From Candidatus Thermochlorobacteriaceae bacterium (GTDB taxonomy: Bacteria; Bacteroidota; Chlorobiia; Chlorobiales; Thermochlorobacteraceae), in contig JAJUFC010000001.1 of the NCBI GenBank assembly GCA_029263855.1, forward strand, positions 409,207 to 473,206: a stretch of DNA of 64,000 nt, written 5' to 3'. A program made the translations under genes and the position numbers. The notes under the pieces are model-generated. The model was not told the DNA's origin. It saw only the letters and a list, made by a program, of their open reading frames with translations, and did no database searches. Positions within the stretch are counted from its first letter, which is position 1. Each line of letters begins with the position of its first letter. This document shows, in pieces, positions 44,201 through 53,112 of the stretch.

Positions 44201-44860
44201 AAAAAATCGGTGTGGATTGTCGGCGGCGACGGTTGGGCATATGACATTGGCTACGGCGGATTAGACCATGTGCTTTCAAGCGGCAAGAACGTCAATATCC
44301 TCGTGCTCGATACTGAAGTTTATTCCAACACGGGCGGACAAGCCTCGAAAGCCACGCCGCGCAGCGCCATCGCCAAGTTCGCCGCGTCGGGCAAAGCGGG
44401 ACGCAAAAAAGATTTGGGCTTGATGGCAATGACTTACGAAAATGTCTATGTCGCCAGCATCGCCATCGGTGCGCGCGACGAGCATACGCTCCGCACATTT
44501 TTAGAAGCCGAAGCCTACGACGGAGTTTCGCTTATCATTGCTTATTCGCACTGCATTGCGCACGGCATTGAAATGCATGACGCCCTGCATCATCAAAAGT
44601 CTATGGTTGATTCAGGACAATGGCTCTTGTATCGCTACAATCCTGAACTGATTGCAAAAGGCGAAAATCCGCTGAAGCTCGATAGCAAAGCACCGAAAGC
44701 ATCGGTCAAATCGTTCTTGGAATCTGAAAATCGATTCAAGCAGTTGGAAAAACTGCACCCCGACGAAGCCGAAAAGCTCTTCGCCGAAGCGCAGCATGAT
44801 GCCGAAACGCGCTATCATCTCTACGAATTTTTAGCCTCGCGAAAGTTCGGCGAGAAGTAA
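41279..44860 (+). CDS. nifJ: Pyruvate:ferredoxin (flavodoxin) oxidoreductase
   Basis: A 1193-residue single-chain enzyme, full length. The ATG has a strong Shine-Dalgarno (AAGGAGTAGTAAC). Domains: N-terminal pyrimidine-binding domain ('YPITPASSMGE'), a transketolase-C-like domain, gamma domain, two [4Fe-4S] motifs (CIQCGKCAMICPH and CTGCSLCVDICPA, about residues 703-770), and the TPP domain with CAGCGETPY, GGDGWAYDIGYGG and TEVYSNTGGQ. It interconverts pyruvate and acetyl-CoA with ferredoxin; green sulfur bacteria also run it in the carboxylating direction. It has its own terminator at 44885. Confidence 0.97.
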   Translation: MSALIDSSKKIQTEKKFITIDGNEAVARIAYRTNEVIAIYPITPASSMGELSDEWASQHLKNVWGTVPTVVEMQSEGGAAGAVHGALQTGALTTTFTASQGLLLMIPNMYKIAGELMPFVLHVAARSLATHALSIFGDHSDVMAARATGFVMLCSNSVQEAHDFALIAQAATLGARVPFVHFFDGFRTSHEINKIEELSDDVIRAMIPDDLIAEHRRRRLAPEHPVIRGTAHNPDTYFQARERSNPFYITTIDVVDEMFKRFAALTGRRYHLYEYFGAPDAERVMVMMGSGAETAKETANYLNKNGEKVGVLAVRLFRPLSALHFLKALPKSTKAIAVLDRTKESGATGEPLYLDVMSALYEGLEPEQLPKVVGGRYGLSSKEFTPAMAKAVFDNLKKETPKNHFTVGITDDITHTSLEVEPDFTIESDNVVRAIFYGLGADGTVGANKNSIKIIAENTDHYAQGYFVYDSKKSGSLTISHLRFGIEPISAPYLINEAQFLACHQWQFVERYDMLKRLKKGGTFLLNAPYSADEVWDKLPRLVQEELIAKKAKFYVIDAYKVARENGMVGRINTVMQTCFFAISGVLEKDKAISEIKESIRKTYKKKGEEVVAKNVAAVDNTLAHLYEVKVPEVATSQVQMHSPVTPDAPDFVAEVLGKIILGEGDSLPVSCFPMDGTYPVGTAQYEKRNLAEEIPSWDSSLCIQCGKCAMICPHAAIRVKAYEPSVLVNAPEGFKTTEGKDRSWQGLNYTIQVAPEDCTGCSLCVDICPAQSKQVPNHKALDMVPQAPIHEREKKNWAFFLDIPEYDRRNINVSVIKQQQLQQPLFEFSGACAGCGETPYLKLLTQLFGDRAVVANATGCSSIFGGNLPTTPWSKNKDGYGAAWANSLFEDNAEFGYGFRISIDKQREFAIELLKAHAADIGEDLVESIINATQKNEAEIYDQRERVERLKNRLRDIEADWAKRLLEIADMLVKKSVWIVGGDGWAYDIGYGGLDHVLSSGKNVNILVLDTEVYSNTGGQASKATPRSAIAKFAASGKAGRKKDLGLMAMTYENVYVASIAIGARDEHTLRTFLEAEAYDGVSLIIAYSHCIAHGIEMHDALHHQKSMVDSGQWLLYRYNPELIAKGENPLKLDSKAPKASVKSFLESENRFKQLEKLHPDEAEKLFAEAQHDAETRYHLYEFLASRKFGEK

Positions 44861-44884
44861 AGTCGCCTTGATGATGAACTATCG

Positions 44885-44922
44885 GACGGGGTTTCTTTCT
44901 CACGAGAGAGACCTCGTCTTTT
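44885..44922 (+). terminator. Rho-independent terminator of nifJ
   Basis: GACGGGGT (44885-44892) pairs with ACCTCGTC (44911-44918) with one wobble, followed by six T residues. It falls inside the upstream part of the open frame of the hybrid kinase and so argues that the kinase starts further down. Confidence 0.75.
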
Positions 44923-45014
44923 TTGATTCGTGGGAAATAAGTTGCTTTTCAGGAGAAAACTCTCTATGTTTAACTGCTCATCGCCGCTTATTGCAAGCCT
45001 TAACCGCCTCAAAG

Positions 45015-48000
45015 ATGTTAAAAATGCAAGCGTTGCAAGAACGGGACGCATTATTCTCAGCAGTGTTTGATGAATCGGCAGATGCAATTTTCCTTGTCGA
45101 CGTGCGCAACGAAACAATTCACGACTGCAACCGCCGTGCTGCTGAGCTCTTTGAAGTTCCCTTGAAAGCCTACTTGATTGGAAAAACCATTTCAGAGTTT
45201 CAGAACCATCCAACGACTGCCGAGTTGATTGAACAAGACCGCATCTGCTTGGCACGCGGTGAAACTGTAACGCGCGAACATACCTACAAAACCTACAAAG
45301 GCACGGTATTCTTAGGCAACATTGCCACAAAGCAACTCAAAGTCGGCGGCGAGGTCATCAACCTTGTTCGCATTACGGACATTACGCGCTACAAACGTGC
45401 CGAAGAAGCGCGAAGAGAAAGCGAACTGCGCTACAAAGAACTCATCATCAACGCCAACGACATCGTTTTTCTCACCGATAAAAACGGTCGCTTCACCTAC
45501 GTCAATCCCGTTGGACTGCGCATTTCGGGCTATGACCGAGAAGAAATCATTGGCAAACATTTCACGGAATTCATCGCGCCCGAATCGCGCCTTGCGGCGA
45601 AGCGGTTTTACGCCGTTCAGTTTCAACGCAAAACGCACAGCACGTATTTTGAATACGCCTTCTACGCGAAGCAAGGGAAGCGAATTGAGGTTGGGCAAAA
45701 CGTGCAACTGATTTTGGAAGATGGAGAAGTAACGGGCTTTCAAGCGATTGCCCGCGACATCACCGAGCGCAGGCAAATTGTCGCCACGCTCGAAGAGCGC
45801 GAGCGGCTTTATCGTGCCTCTTACGACGATAACCCGCTGATGCTCTTCACGCTCGCGCAAGACGGCACGATTTTCGCTGTCAATCAATCCGGAGCCGCGC
45901 AGTTGGGCTACCAAGTAACTGAACTCGTCGGATGTTTAGCGACGAAGGTCATCTACGACGATGACCAAGCGTCGGCGATGAAGTTCATTAAAAGCGCGCT
46001 GAAAAATCCAAGCAAGATTACGAATTGGGAACTTCGAAAAGTTCGCAAAAACGGCTCTGTCATTTGGGTTCGAGAAACGGCGCGCGTCATTAAAGACCGA
46101 AACAATCGCGAGCAGATTTTTATCGTCTGCGAAGACATCACCGAAAAGAAAAACGCGGAAACGCGCCTCAAAGAAAGCGAAGAGAGATACCGCTATCTCA
46201 CTGCGAATCTGCCGCAAACCGCCGTGATGCTCTTTGATAAAGACCTCAAATACATTCTCGTTGATGGCTCGCTCAACGACCAGCAACGCTTGCGCTCCAT
46301 TGGCATTGAGGGGAAAACCCTTGCGGAAGTTCACCCTCATCTCGCTGAGATTTTTACGCCGCTCTACAAAAAAGCTTTTGAGGGACATACCTCAATTTTG
46401 GAACATCAAATCGACGGCAATTTTTACACCTTTCAAATTTTGCCGGTCCGAAATCGCGAGCGAAAAGTGTATGCGGGAATGGTCGTCGCCCAAGACATCA
46501 CGATGCGCAAGGCGGCGGAAGAAACCCTGATGCTCGCGCGCGACGAAGCCGAAGCCGCCAGCCGCGCCAAGTCGGAATTTCTCGCCATGATGTCGCACGA
46601 AATTCGAACCCCGATGAATGGCATTATCGGCATGATTAGCCTTTTGCAAAACACCCCGCTCTCCAAAGAGCAAAAAGAATTTGTTGAAACCATACGGAGC
46701 AGTAGCGACGCGCTTTTAGAAATCATCAACGATATTTTGGATTTCTCCAAGATTGAATCGGGCAAACTCGAGCTTTCCATTGATGCCTTCGATTTAGCCG
46801 AGTGCGTTGAAGAAGCGTGCAATCTTTTCGCGCCGAAGGCGGCGGAAAAACATATCGAACTGATTTGCGACATTCCCTCAACTGTGCCGCCGTTCATCAA
46901 ATCCGATGCCGCGCGATTGCGTCAAGTCTTAATCAACTTGCTTGCTAACGCCGTCAAGTTCACCGAAAAAGGCGAAGTGGTTTGTTCGGTCGAGTTGATG
47001 GAAATCAACGGATTGATTGCGGAGCTGCGCTTTACCGTGCGCGACACGGGCATCGGAATTCCGACGGATAAATTCGACCGAATCTTTCAGCCTTTTTCGC
47101 AGGTCGATGCCTATGCAAGCCGCAAATACGGCGGCACGGGGCTTGGCACGGCAATCTGCGAGCGATTGGTGAAACTCATGGGCGGAAAAATTTGGTTTGA
47201 AAGCGAAGTCGGAAAAGGCACAGCGTTTCATTTTACGCTTTCCGCGCCGATTGCGCCGAAACAACGCGCGGTTGGGCAACAGAACGCCGAAGCGACGCTC
47301 AAAAACAAGCGCGTCATCATCGTCGATGACAACGCGACGAACCGTCGCTTGCTCGCCATGCAATCCGAGCGTTGGGGAATGGTTGCTTCTGTAACAGCGT
47401 CGGGCGATGATGCGATTGAATTGATGGACGAGGCACAGAAACTTTCCGCACCGTTTGATTTAGCACTGATTGACATGAACATGCCGATGCAAAACGGGGT
47501 TGAACTTGCTAAAACCATTCGCACGCGTTACCCCGATTCAAAAATTCCAATGTTGCTCCTTAGTTCCGCAAGCAAGTCGGAGCAAGAAGGAATCAGAGCG
47601 GCAGAGTCTCTCTTTGCGGGCATCATGCTCAAACCTGTTCGGAAAAATCAACTCTTGGACCTCATCGTTTCAGTACTTTCCCCGAAAAAAACAAACGAGT
47701 CGGAGGCGGAACAAAAAGAAAATAGCGCAGAGAGCACAATTCCAACGCCCACTAAGGCACTTTCAATCTTGCTTGCCGAAGACCATCTCGTCAATCAAAA
47801 ATTGATGATCGCAATGCTCGCAAAACTCGGATACACGCCTGACCTTGCCAACAACGGTGTTGAAGTCTTGGAGAAATTAAAATCGAAACGCTACGACATA
47901 ATTTTGATGGATATTCAAATGCCCGAAATGGACGGTGTGGAAGCCACCGAGCGAATCATTGCTGAATATCCGCCCGAATCGAGACCGAAAATCATTGCGG

Positions 48001-48515
48001 TTACGGCGCACGCGCTCAAAGGCGACCGCGAAAAATATCTCGCCCTCGGCATGGACGATTACCTCTCAAAGCCGGTCTCGATTGATGCCGTGCGGGGCAT
48101 GCTTGAAAAATGGAGCGGCGACGCACTCGCGTCTGAAAAAAGCGAGAGTGTATCCAATCAGCAGTTTTCCGATGCGGTCTTGAATCTTGAAACGATTTCG
48201 ATGTTGCGTCAATTAGGCGGCGCGACGGAATCGCCTGTTCTACAAGAGCTCGTCGAAATTTTTGCGCGCAACGCGCCCGTGCAGTTGGAGCAGTTGGCGG
48301 CGTCGGTCAAAGCGGGAGATTACAAAAGTCTCAAAGAAGTAGCACACGGGCTCAAAGGAGCGTGTATGAATATCGGCGCGGCGCGCATGTCGAGCATTTG
48401 CATTGCGATTGAACAAGCGGCGCAATCACAAGCCCTTGGACTCGTCGCCCGATACCTTGAAACCTTAAACCGCGTTTATTCGGAAACAATGACCGTGATG
48501 AAAAAGCATTTGTAA
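45015..48515 (+). CDS. Soluble hybrid sensor histidine kinase (PAS, HK, two receivers, HPt)
   Basis: A 1166-residue protein from the ATG at 45015; a second ATG at 45024 is equally possible. The open frame extends to a TTG at 44868, but that stretch contains the nifJ terminator. Order: four PAS domains (about 8-500), the kinase H-box MMSHEIRTPMN (His near 527), DTGIGIP and GGTGLG ATP boxes (about 676-706), receiver 1 (Asp near 820), receiver 2 with LMDIQMPEMDG (near 965), and a C-terminal HPt with AHGLKGACMNIG (near 1110). No membrane segment is seen, so it senses a cytoplasmic signal such as redox or oxygen. No output regulator is adjacent. Confidence 0.9.
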   Translation: MLKMQALQERDALFSAVFDESADAIFLVDVRNETIHDCNRRAAELFEVPLKAYLIGKTISEFQNHPTTAELIEQDRICLARGETVTREHTYKTYKGTVFLGNIATKQLKVGGEVINLVRITDITRYKRAEEARRESELRYKELIINANDIVFLTDKNGRFTYVNPVGLRISGYDREEIIGKHFTEFIAPESRLAAKRFYAVQFQRKTHSTYFEYAFYAKQGKRIEVGQNVQLILEDGEVTGFQAIARDITERRQIVATLEERERLYRASYDDNPLMLFTLAQDGTIFAVNQSGAAQLGYQVTELVGCLATKVIYDDDQASAMKFIKSALKNPSKITNWELRKVRKNGSVIWVRETARVIKDRNNREQIFIVCEDITEKKNAETRLKESEERYRYLTANLPQTAVMLFDKDLKYILVDGSLNDQQRLRSIGIEGKTLAEVHPHLAEIFTPLYKKAFEGHTSILEHQIDGNFYTFQILPVRNRERKVYAGMVVAQDITMRKAAEETLMLARDEAEAASRAKSEFLAMMSHEIRTPMNGIIGMISLLQNTPLSKEQKEFVETIRSSSDALLEIINDILDFSKIESGKLELSIDAFDLAECVEEACNLFAPKAAEKHIELICDIPSTVPPFIKSDAARLRQVLINLLANAVKFTEKGEVVCSVELMEINGLIAELRFTVRDTGIGIPTDKFDRIFQPFSQVDAYASRKYGGTGLGTAICERLVKLMGGKIWFESEVGKGTAFHFTLSAPIAPKQRAVGQQNAEATLKNKRVIIVDDNATNRRLLAMQSERWGMVASVTASGDDAIELMDEAQKLSAPFDLALIDMNMPMQNGVELAKTIRTRYPDSKIPMLLLSSASKSEQEGIRAAESLFAGIMLKPVRKNQLLDLIVSVLSPKKTNESEAEQKENSAESTIPTPTKALSILLAEDHLVNQKLMIAMLAKLGYTPDLANNGVEVLEKLKSKRYDIILMDIQMPEMDGVEATERIIAEYPPESRPKIIAVTAHALKGDREKYLALGMDDYLSKPVSIDAVRGMLEKWSGDALASEKSESVSNQQFSDAVLNLETISMLRQLGGATESPVLQELVEIFARNAPVQLEQLAASVKAGDYKSLKEVAHGLKGACMNIGAARMSSICIAIEQAAQSQALGLVARYLETLNRVYSETMTVMKKHL

Positions 48516-48518
48516 CGC

Positions 48519-49523
48519 TTATTGATTCTTGATGGATTCCTCCCAACGCGACATCCACTCGGATTGTTTTTTAGAAGCAAGTTTATGGTCAATGTCCAAA
48601 AGCGTATAAGTTGCTTCTTTCGCCCAATCTGCCTGAACTTCAACATCGGTGCGCACGGGCAAGCGATAAAACTTTTCCGCTTGAACATTCAAGTTTTCTT
48701 TACGCGTAACGAACTCATAAAACTTTTTCGCGACCTCCAAATTTTTCCCACCTTTTACAAGTGCGATGCCTTCTACGGCAACGACTGTTCCGCTTTTAGG
48801 AATAGTGAAGCCAAACGGGAATTGATTTTGTCGTGCTTGCAAAAGCGCGTCGGTCAAATTCCACAAAGTTACAAGGGCTTCGCCGCGTGAGAGTTTGAGA
48901 TAGAGTTGCGAGGGATCGGCGGCGTAACTTTTCGTGTTGCGATGAAGTTGTGCGAGGTAGTGAAAGCCTGAATCGAGAGAGCCTGTGCGTGCGAGTTCTT
49001 TGGCGATGAGCGAAGAAAAAATCGTGCGCATCGTGCCGCTTTGAACGGGGTCGCGAATGACGATTTTCCCCCTCCATTGTTCTGAAAGTAACTCGTCCCA
49101 ATCTTGCGGTGCGGTCTCTTTGGTAAGTTTTTCACTGTTGAACATAATGCACTCGGGCGTGAGAAACGACGCATACCAAAAGTCGTTTGGCGAGCGGTAG
49201 CGCGCGTCGACTTTATCATGCCACGAGGGCTTGTAGGGTTCAAGCAAGCCCAACGCTTCCGCTTGTTCAAACAAATCGCTCGGACCACCCCACCACAAAC
49301 TCGCTTGCGGATTGCTTTTCTCGGTTCGCAGTCGGTCAAACGCCGTTTGCGCGCCCATATCCAACCATCGCACGTCTATCGTGGGGTTTGCTTTTTCAAA
49401 TTCCAATTCAAAATAACTGAGCATCTCTTTGCCGTGCGGCGAATAGACAATCACGGTTTCTTTTGACGATGGCGCGCACGAGAGCGCAAAAAGCGAGAAG
49501 AAAACAAAGTGAAGAGATTTCAT
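48519..49523 (-). CDS. Family-1 solute-binding lipoprotein (iron/polyamine-type ABC)
   Basis: A 334-residue protein from the ATG at 49523, which begins a lipoprotein signal (LFALSCAPS). The frame to 49613 adds 30 residues without signal features. 'VIVYSPHGKEMLSYFELEFEK' and 'QASLWWGGPSDLFEQAE' are typical of the Fe(III)/2-aminoethylphosphonate/spermidine-type binding proteins; two closely spaced tyrosines expected for FbpA-type iron binding are not obvious. No permease or ATPase gene is adjacent. It converges with the hybrid kinase, 3 bases between stops. Confidence 0.82.
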   Translation of the reverse strand: MKSLHFVFFSLFALSCAPSSKETVIVYSPHGKEMLSYFELEFEKANPTIDVRWLDMGAQTAFDRLRTEKSNPQASLWWGGPSDLFEQAEALGLLEPYKPSWHDKVDARYRSPNDFWYASFLTPECIMFNSEKLTKETAPQDWDELLSEQWRGKIVIRDPVQSGTMRTIFSSLIAKELARTGSLDSGFHYLAQLHRNTKSYAADPSQLYLKLSRGEALVTLWNLTDALLQARQNQFPFGFTIPKSGTVVAVEGIALVKGGKNLEVAKKFYEFVTRKENLNVQAEKFYRLPVRTDVEVQADWAKEATYTLLDIDHKLASKKQSEWMSRWEESIKNQ

Positions 49524-49571
49524 GAACGGCGTGTTGTTTTTTGAGAAACAATTTTTGAAGAAGAGCGGCGC

Positions 49572-49602
49572 AAAATACAAAAGGGCGGAAAATCTCCGCC
49601 CC
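49572..49602 (-). terminator. Rho-independent terminator of the cmk-ispH-rpsA operon
   Basis: On the minus strand GGGCGGA (49595-49601 on +) and TCCGCCC (49583-49589 on +) form a 7-bp stem, followed by TTTTGTATTTT. It lies 37 bases past the rpsA stop. Confidence 0.8.
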
Positions 49603-49637
49603 TTGATGCTCATGAGTTAAGTGTCGTGGTCTGATCC

Positions 49638-51437
49638 TTATGTTTTGTCAACGTCGGTAGGGACTTCGGGCACTGCCACATCGAGAGATGCAGTGGCTTC
49701 CTTAATCTTCTGCTTTTCGTTGGGATGCTGTTGCATATAGGCTTCAATTTCTTCCTTGCTCTTGCCTTTGAAATACTCAAGCGCGGAAAGAATAATGCGA
49801 CGATTTTCCTTGTCAAACTCAATGACTTTGAGCGGCAGTTCATCGCCAATTTTGAACGAGGCGTTCATATCGCGCACGCCGCCTTGCAAGAGATGCGAGG
49901 CGGGAACGAAGCCATCGACTCCCATTGGAAGTTCAACGATAACGCCCTTCTCGATGATTTGCGTAATCTTAGCTTTTTGCTCTGTGCTCACGGTATAAAC
50001 CGTTTCAAAGGCGTTCCATGGGTCGTCAGTGATTTGCTTATGACCCAATGCAATACGACGCGCTTTGGTATCGACTTTCAAGACTTTGACCTCAATTTCA
50101 TCGCCCTTTTTGACGAGCTCGCCGGGGTGGCGGATTTTCTTCGTCCAAGAAAGGTCGCTGATGTGAATCAAGCCGTCGACGCCGGGCTCGAGTTCGACGA
50201 ACACGCCGAAGTCGGCGAGGTTGCGCACAATGCCTTTGTGAATCGTATCGGGCGCGTATTTTTCAGCGATTTTCACCCACGGGTCTTCTTCGACTTGCTT
50301 CATCGAGAGCGAGAGTTTTTGGTCGTCTTTGATGATGTTCAGAATCACGCACTCGACCTCTTGACCCATGGTTACGAATTGGCTGGGGTGCTTGATGTGT
50401 TGTGTCCAAGACATTTCAGAAATGTGAACCAATCCCTCGATGCCTTTTTCGATTTCGATGAACACACCGTAATCGGCGATGGAAACCACTTTGCCTTTGA
50501 CGCGGGTGCCGGGCGCGAATTTTTCCTCGATGCTATCCCACGGGCGCGGCGTGAGTTGTTTCATGCCGAGCGAGACGCGCTGCTTATTTTCATCGTAGCC
50601 GATAACGACGACTTTAATCGGGTCATCGAGTTTAACGGCTTCCGACGGATGCGAAATGCGACCCCAAGTAATGTCGGTGATGTGAACCAAACCGTCGAGT
50701 CCGCCCAAGTCCACAAAAATGCCGAAGTCGGTAATGTTCTTGACTGTGCCTTCAAGCACCATGCCCACCTTGATATTGGAGAGCATTTCTTTGCGGCGCG
50801 CTTCGTATTCTTGCTCGATAATAACTTTGTGGCTAACGACGATATTTTGCGTAAGCGGATTGATTTTAACGACGCGGAAGTCCATCGTTTGACCGACGAG
50901 AATGTCGAAGTCGCGCACGGGCTTCACATCGATTTGAGAGCCAGGCAAGAACGCCTCGACGCCGCCGAGCGAAACCGTCATGCCGCCCTTAACGCGCGTG
51001 GTAATTTTGCCGCTGATAATCGTGCCCTTCTCGAGCGATTCGTAGATTTTTTCCCAAACGCGCATGGTATCGGCTTTGCGCTTGGAAAGAATCAGTTGCC
51101 CCATCTTATCCTCAATGCTTTCGAGGAAGACTTCAATTTCTTCGCCGACTTTGACCGATGCGGGGTCTTTGAACTCCATCAACGGAACGATGCCTTCGGA
51201 TTTCAAACCGACGTCAATCGTTACGTCTTTTTCGTTGATGGAAACCACACGACCCTTCACGATTTCACCTTCGGTGAGTTCGTTGAACGTGCCTGAATAG
51301 AGCGCCTCGAGTCGCTTTAATTCTTCGTCATTGTAATCGGCGAAGAAGCGAACGGGCTTCTGCTTTTTGGCAACAGGCGCGCCGCTGCCGTTTGCCGAAT
51401 TTAGCGTCGGCATCGCTTCTGATGTTTGAGTTGACAT
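49638..51437 (-). CDS. rpsA: 30S ribosomal protein S1
   Basis: A 599-residue protein with six S1 RNA-binding domains spread over residues about 45-565, each with the '[25 protein letters not shown]' pattern; the first two are the divergent, ribosome-binding type. It brings mRNA to the small subunit and is needed where Shine-Dalgarno sites are weak, as here. 599 residues is usual for Bacteroidota (557 in E. coli). It is last in the leftward run from cmk; an AGAAGGGA site precedes the ATG. Confidence 0.96.
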   Translation of the reverse strand: MSTQTSEAMPTLNSANGSGAPVAKKQKPVRFFADYNDEELKRLEALYSGTFNELTEGEIVKGRVVSINEKDVTIDVGLKSEGIVPLMEFKDPASVKVGEEIEVFLESIEDKMGQLILSKRKADTMRVWEKIYESLEKGTIISGKITTRVKGGMTVSLGGVEAFLPGSQIDVKPVRDFDILVGQTMDFRVVKINPLTQNIVVSHKVIIEQEYEARRKEMLSNIKVGMVLEGTVKNITDFGIFVDLGGLDGLVHITDITWGRISHPSEAVKLDDPIKVVVIGYDENKQRVSLGMKQLTPRPWDSIEEKFAPGTRVKGKVVSIADYGVFIEIEKGIEGLVHISEMSWTQHIKHPSQFVTMGQEVECVILNIIKDDQKLSLSMKQVEEDPWVKIAEKYAPDTIHKGIVRNLADFGVFVELEPGVDGLIHISDLSWTKKIRHPGELVKKGDEIEVKVLKVDTKARRIALGHKQITDDPWNAFETVYTVSTEQKAKITQIIEKGVIVELPMGVDGFVPASHLLQGGVRDMNASFKIGDELPLKVIEFDKENRRIILSALEYFKGKSKEEIEAYMQQHPNEKQKIKEATASLDVAVPEVPTDVDKT

Positions 51438-51524
51438 TATTTTCCCTTCTCTCTTGGTTTTACCGCTTCCGATTCAGAGAGCAAAATCGGGCGGGTTTAG
51501 GTTAACGAAACAAACAACAAAAAC

Positions 51525-51848
51525 TTATGACGTCGTTTTTTGAACATATTCAGAGCCATCCGTTGAATGAGCGGCTTTCTCTATCTCATCGATAATTTCG
51601 GCATGAAAAGCGTCTGATTGTTCGGCTATGCGCCGCCAAGCGACGTGCGACGACACTTTATCTTTTGCTTCTCTTGCGCCAATGCTAAAAACGCTTCGTA
51701 ACGCTAAAATCGCATGCAAGATGCTGACGTTGTCGTCGCGCAAAATCTGAATAACTTCGTCTGCGGATTTTCCTAAATCTTTCAAGTCAGAAGCGCGGCG
51801 TTCCGCAAACAGTCTTTCTGGAGTTGGCTCGTGAATGATTTTAAGCAT
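51525..51848 (-). CDS. Small protein with L7/L12 C-terminal-like motif, possible immunity partner
   Basis: A 107-residue soluble helical protein. The centre 'VIQILRDDNVSILHAILALR' followed by GAREAKDKV has the shape of the ribosomal L7/L12 C-terminal domain, which I recall in small proteins next to toxin or immunity genes; that is from memory, not a search. The rest is acidic, with Asp/Glu in the C-terminal third. Its ATG overlaps the stop of the preceding small gene by 8 bases (ATGCTTAA), so the two are translated together. It lies between ispH and rpsA. Confidence 0.62.
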   Translation of the reverse strand: MLKIIHEPTPERLFAERRASDLKDLGKSADEVIQILRDDNVSILHAILALRSVFSIGAREAKDKVSSHVAWRRIAEQSDAFHAEIIDEIEKAAHSTDGSEYVQKTTS

Positions 51849-52077
51849 CGTTATCGTCAGTTAAGCGTATCGTTAAAATCACGTCTCGTTTCGGATTTGC
51901 AGAAGAACTTTTTTCAGAGCGATAGCCAATCAAAATGATTGTCTTGAAGCCATCTTGCTTGGCAAGCGCTTTGAGTTCATCTCGCAATTTCAGAAACAGT
52001 CCGGAATTTCCCTTCAACGGCTCGTTCTTGCTCCCATATATCAGCATGTTATAGAGAATCAGAACGTCGTTCTCCAA
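51841..52077 (-). CDS. Small protein with no conventional start for its full frame
   Basis: The part from the first usual start (TTG at 52077) is 78 residues. The same frame stays open and protein-like for 28 more codons upstream (TIFKDGELIEFF ... ETEQGAINFAS), back to the TGA of ispH at 52162-52164, with no ATG, GTG or TTG there. An ATT at 52155 or read-through of the ispH stop are the alternatives to an internal TTG start. The C-terminal 'GYRSEKSSSANPKRDVILTI' looks like the end of a small alpha/beta domain. I cannot name it. It is in the same frame as ispH and overlaps the next gene by 8 bases. Confidence 0.5.
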   Translation of the reverse strand: MENDVLILYNMLIYGSKNEPLKGNSGLFLKLRDELKALAKQDGFKTIILIGYRSEKSSSANPKRDVILTIRLTDDNDA

Positions 52078-52161
52078 TTTTACGTCAGAAGCAAAGTTGA
52101 TGGCGCCTTGTTCAGTTTCAAGAAAGAACTCAATGAGCTCGCCATCTTTGAAAATCGTTGG

Positions 52162-53112
52162 TCAGACCGCTGACGCTTCTTCTTTCGGCGCGAATTTTTT
52201 GCGAATGACATCGGCAACGAGTTCCATTTGCCACATCGGCGTTGAGGTTGCGCCGCAAACGCCAACGCTTTCAACGGGTGAACCGTCTTCATGCACAAAC
52301 CACTCGGCTTGAAGTTCGCCTTCATGCTCGGCGAAATAAGCGCGCGGATTGGCGGCTTTGCAAACGCCGAATAGCACTTTTCCGTTTGAACTTTTCTTGC
52401 CTGCCACAAACACGATGACCTCGTTTTGTTGAGCGAACTTCGTCAGTTTCTCGTCGCGCCCCGACACCTGTCGGCAAATCGTGTCTTTGGCGAGAAACTC
52501 CATCGCTTCTTGATTCGTGGCGGCTTCGTCAAATTTCTCGCTCGCGTTTTTTTCGGCGAAGAGCCTTTTGAGATTGTCGCGCAGTTGGTAGAAGCCTTTC
52601 GTGTCTTGCGTCGTTTGCGTAAAGAGCACGGTTTTGCGCGAGAAATCAATCGCCGTAAGTTCGCTCGGGTCGCTCAAATCAGAATGTTTAATCACGATGG
52701 CTTCGTTGTTGCACTGACCATTTACGCCGATGACTTCCGCGTGGTCTTTCTTGCCATAAATCAAAATTTGATAGCCTTCGTCGTAAAAATCTTTGACGCG
52801 GCGTTGAAGTTTGAGCACGACGGGACAAGAAGCGTCAATCAACTCGATGTTGTTTTCCATCGCGAACTTGTAGGTTTCGGGCGGCTCGCCGTGCGCGCGA
52901 ATCAAAACTTTCGTGTTTGAAAGCGACTTGAAGTCGTCTTTCGTAATCGTCTTCAAGCCCATTTTGTTGAGACGCTCGACCTCGACGGCGTTGTGGACGA
53001 TGTCGCCCAGCGAATAGAGCGAACCGCTCTCGGCAAGTTCGCCTTCCGCCATCTCTACGGCGAATTGAACCCCGAAGCAAAATCCTGATTGCGAATCAAC
53101 GGTAACTTTCAT
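52162..53112 (-). CDS. ispH: 4-hydroxy-3-methylbut-2-enyl diphosphate reductase
   Basis: A 316-residue enzyme for the last step of the MEP isoprenoid route (HMBPP to IPP/DMAPP), supplying precursors for carotenoids, quinones and bacteriochlorophyll tails. The three cluster cysteines are C12 (SGFCFGV), C96 (DASCPVV) and C213 (DTICRQVSGRDE), matching C12, C96 and C197 of E. coli. H41, H74 and H124 are also in place. The ATG at 53112 overlaps the stop of the preceding small gene as ATGA; the longer frame is rejected. It is usually between cmk and rpsA in this lineage, as here. Confidence 0.96.
   Translation of the reverse strand: MKVTVDSQSGFCFGVQFAVEMAEGELAESGSLYSLGDIVHNAVEVERLNKMGLKTITKDDFKSLSNTKVLIRAHGEPPETYKFAMENNIELIDASCPVVLKLQRRVKDFYDEGYQILIYGKKDHAEVIGVNGQCNNEAIVIKHSDLSDPSELTAIDFSRKTVLFTQTTQDTKGFYQLRDNLKRLFAEKNASEKFDEAATNQEAMEFLAKDTICRQVSGRDEKLTKFAQQNEVIVFVAGKKSSNGKVLFGVCKAANPRAYFAEHEGELQAEWFVHEDGSPVESVGVCGATSTPMWQMELVADVIRKKFAPKEEASAV

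Noticed and set aside
44868..45014. N-terminal extension of the hybrid kinase from a TTG
   Set aside because: The stretch contains the nifJ terminator hairpin and T-run, and the encoded residues fit no PAS or kinase element.
49725..51296. A 523-codon open frame on the plus strand opposite rpsA
   Set aside because: It is the mirror of the six-repeat rpsA coding frame; its composition (many Phe, Asn, Asp, His) is what reverse-reading of acidic/Val-rich codons gives, and there is no start context or recognisable domain.
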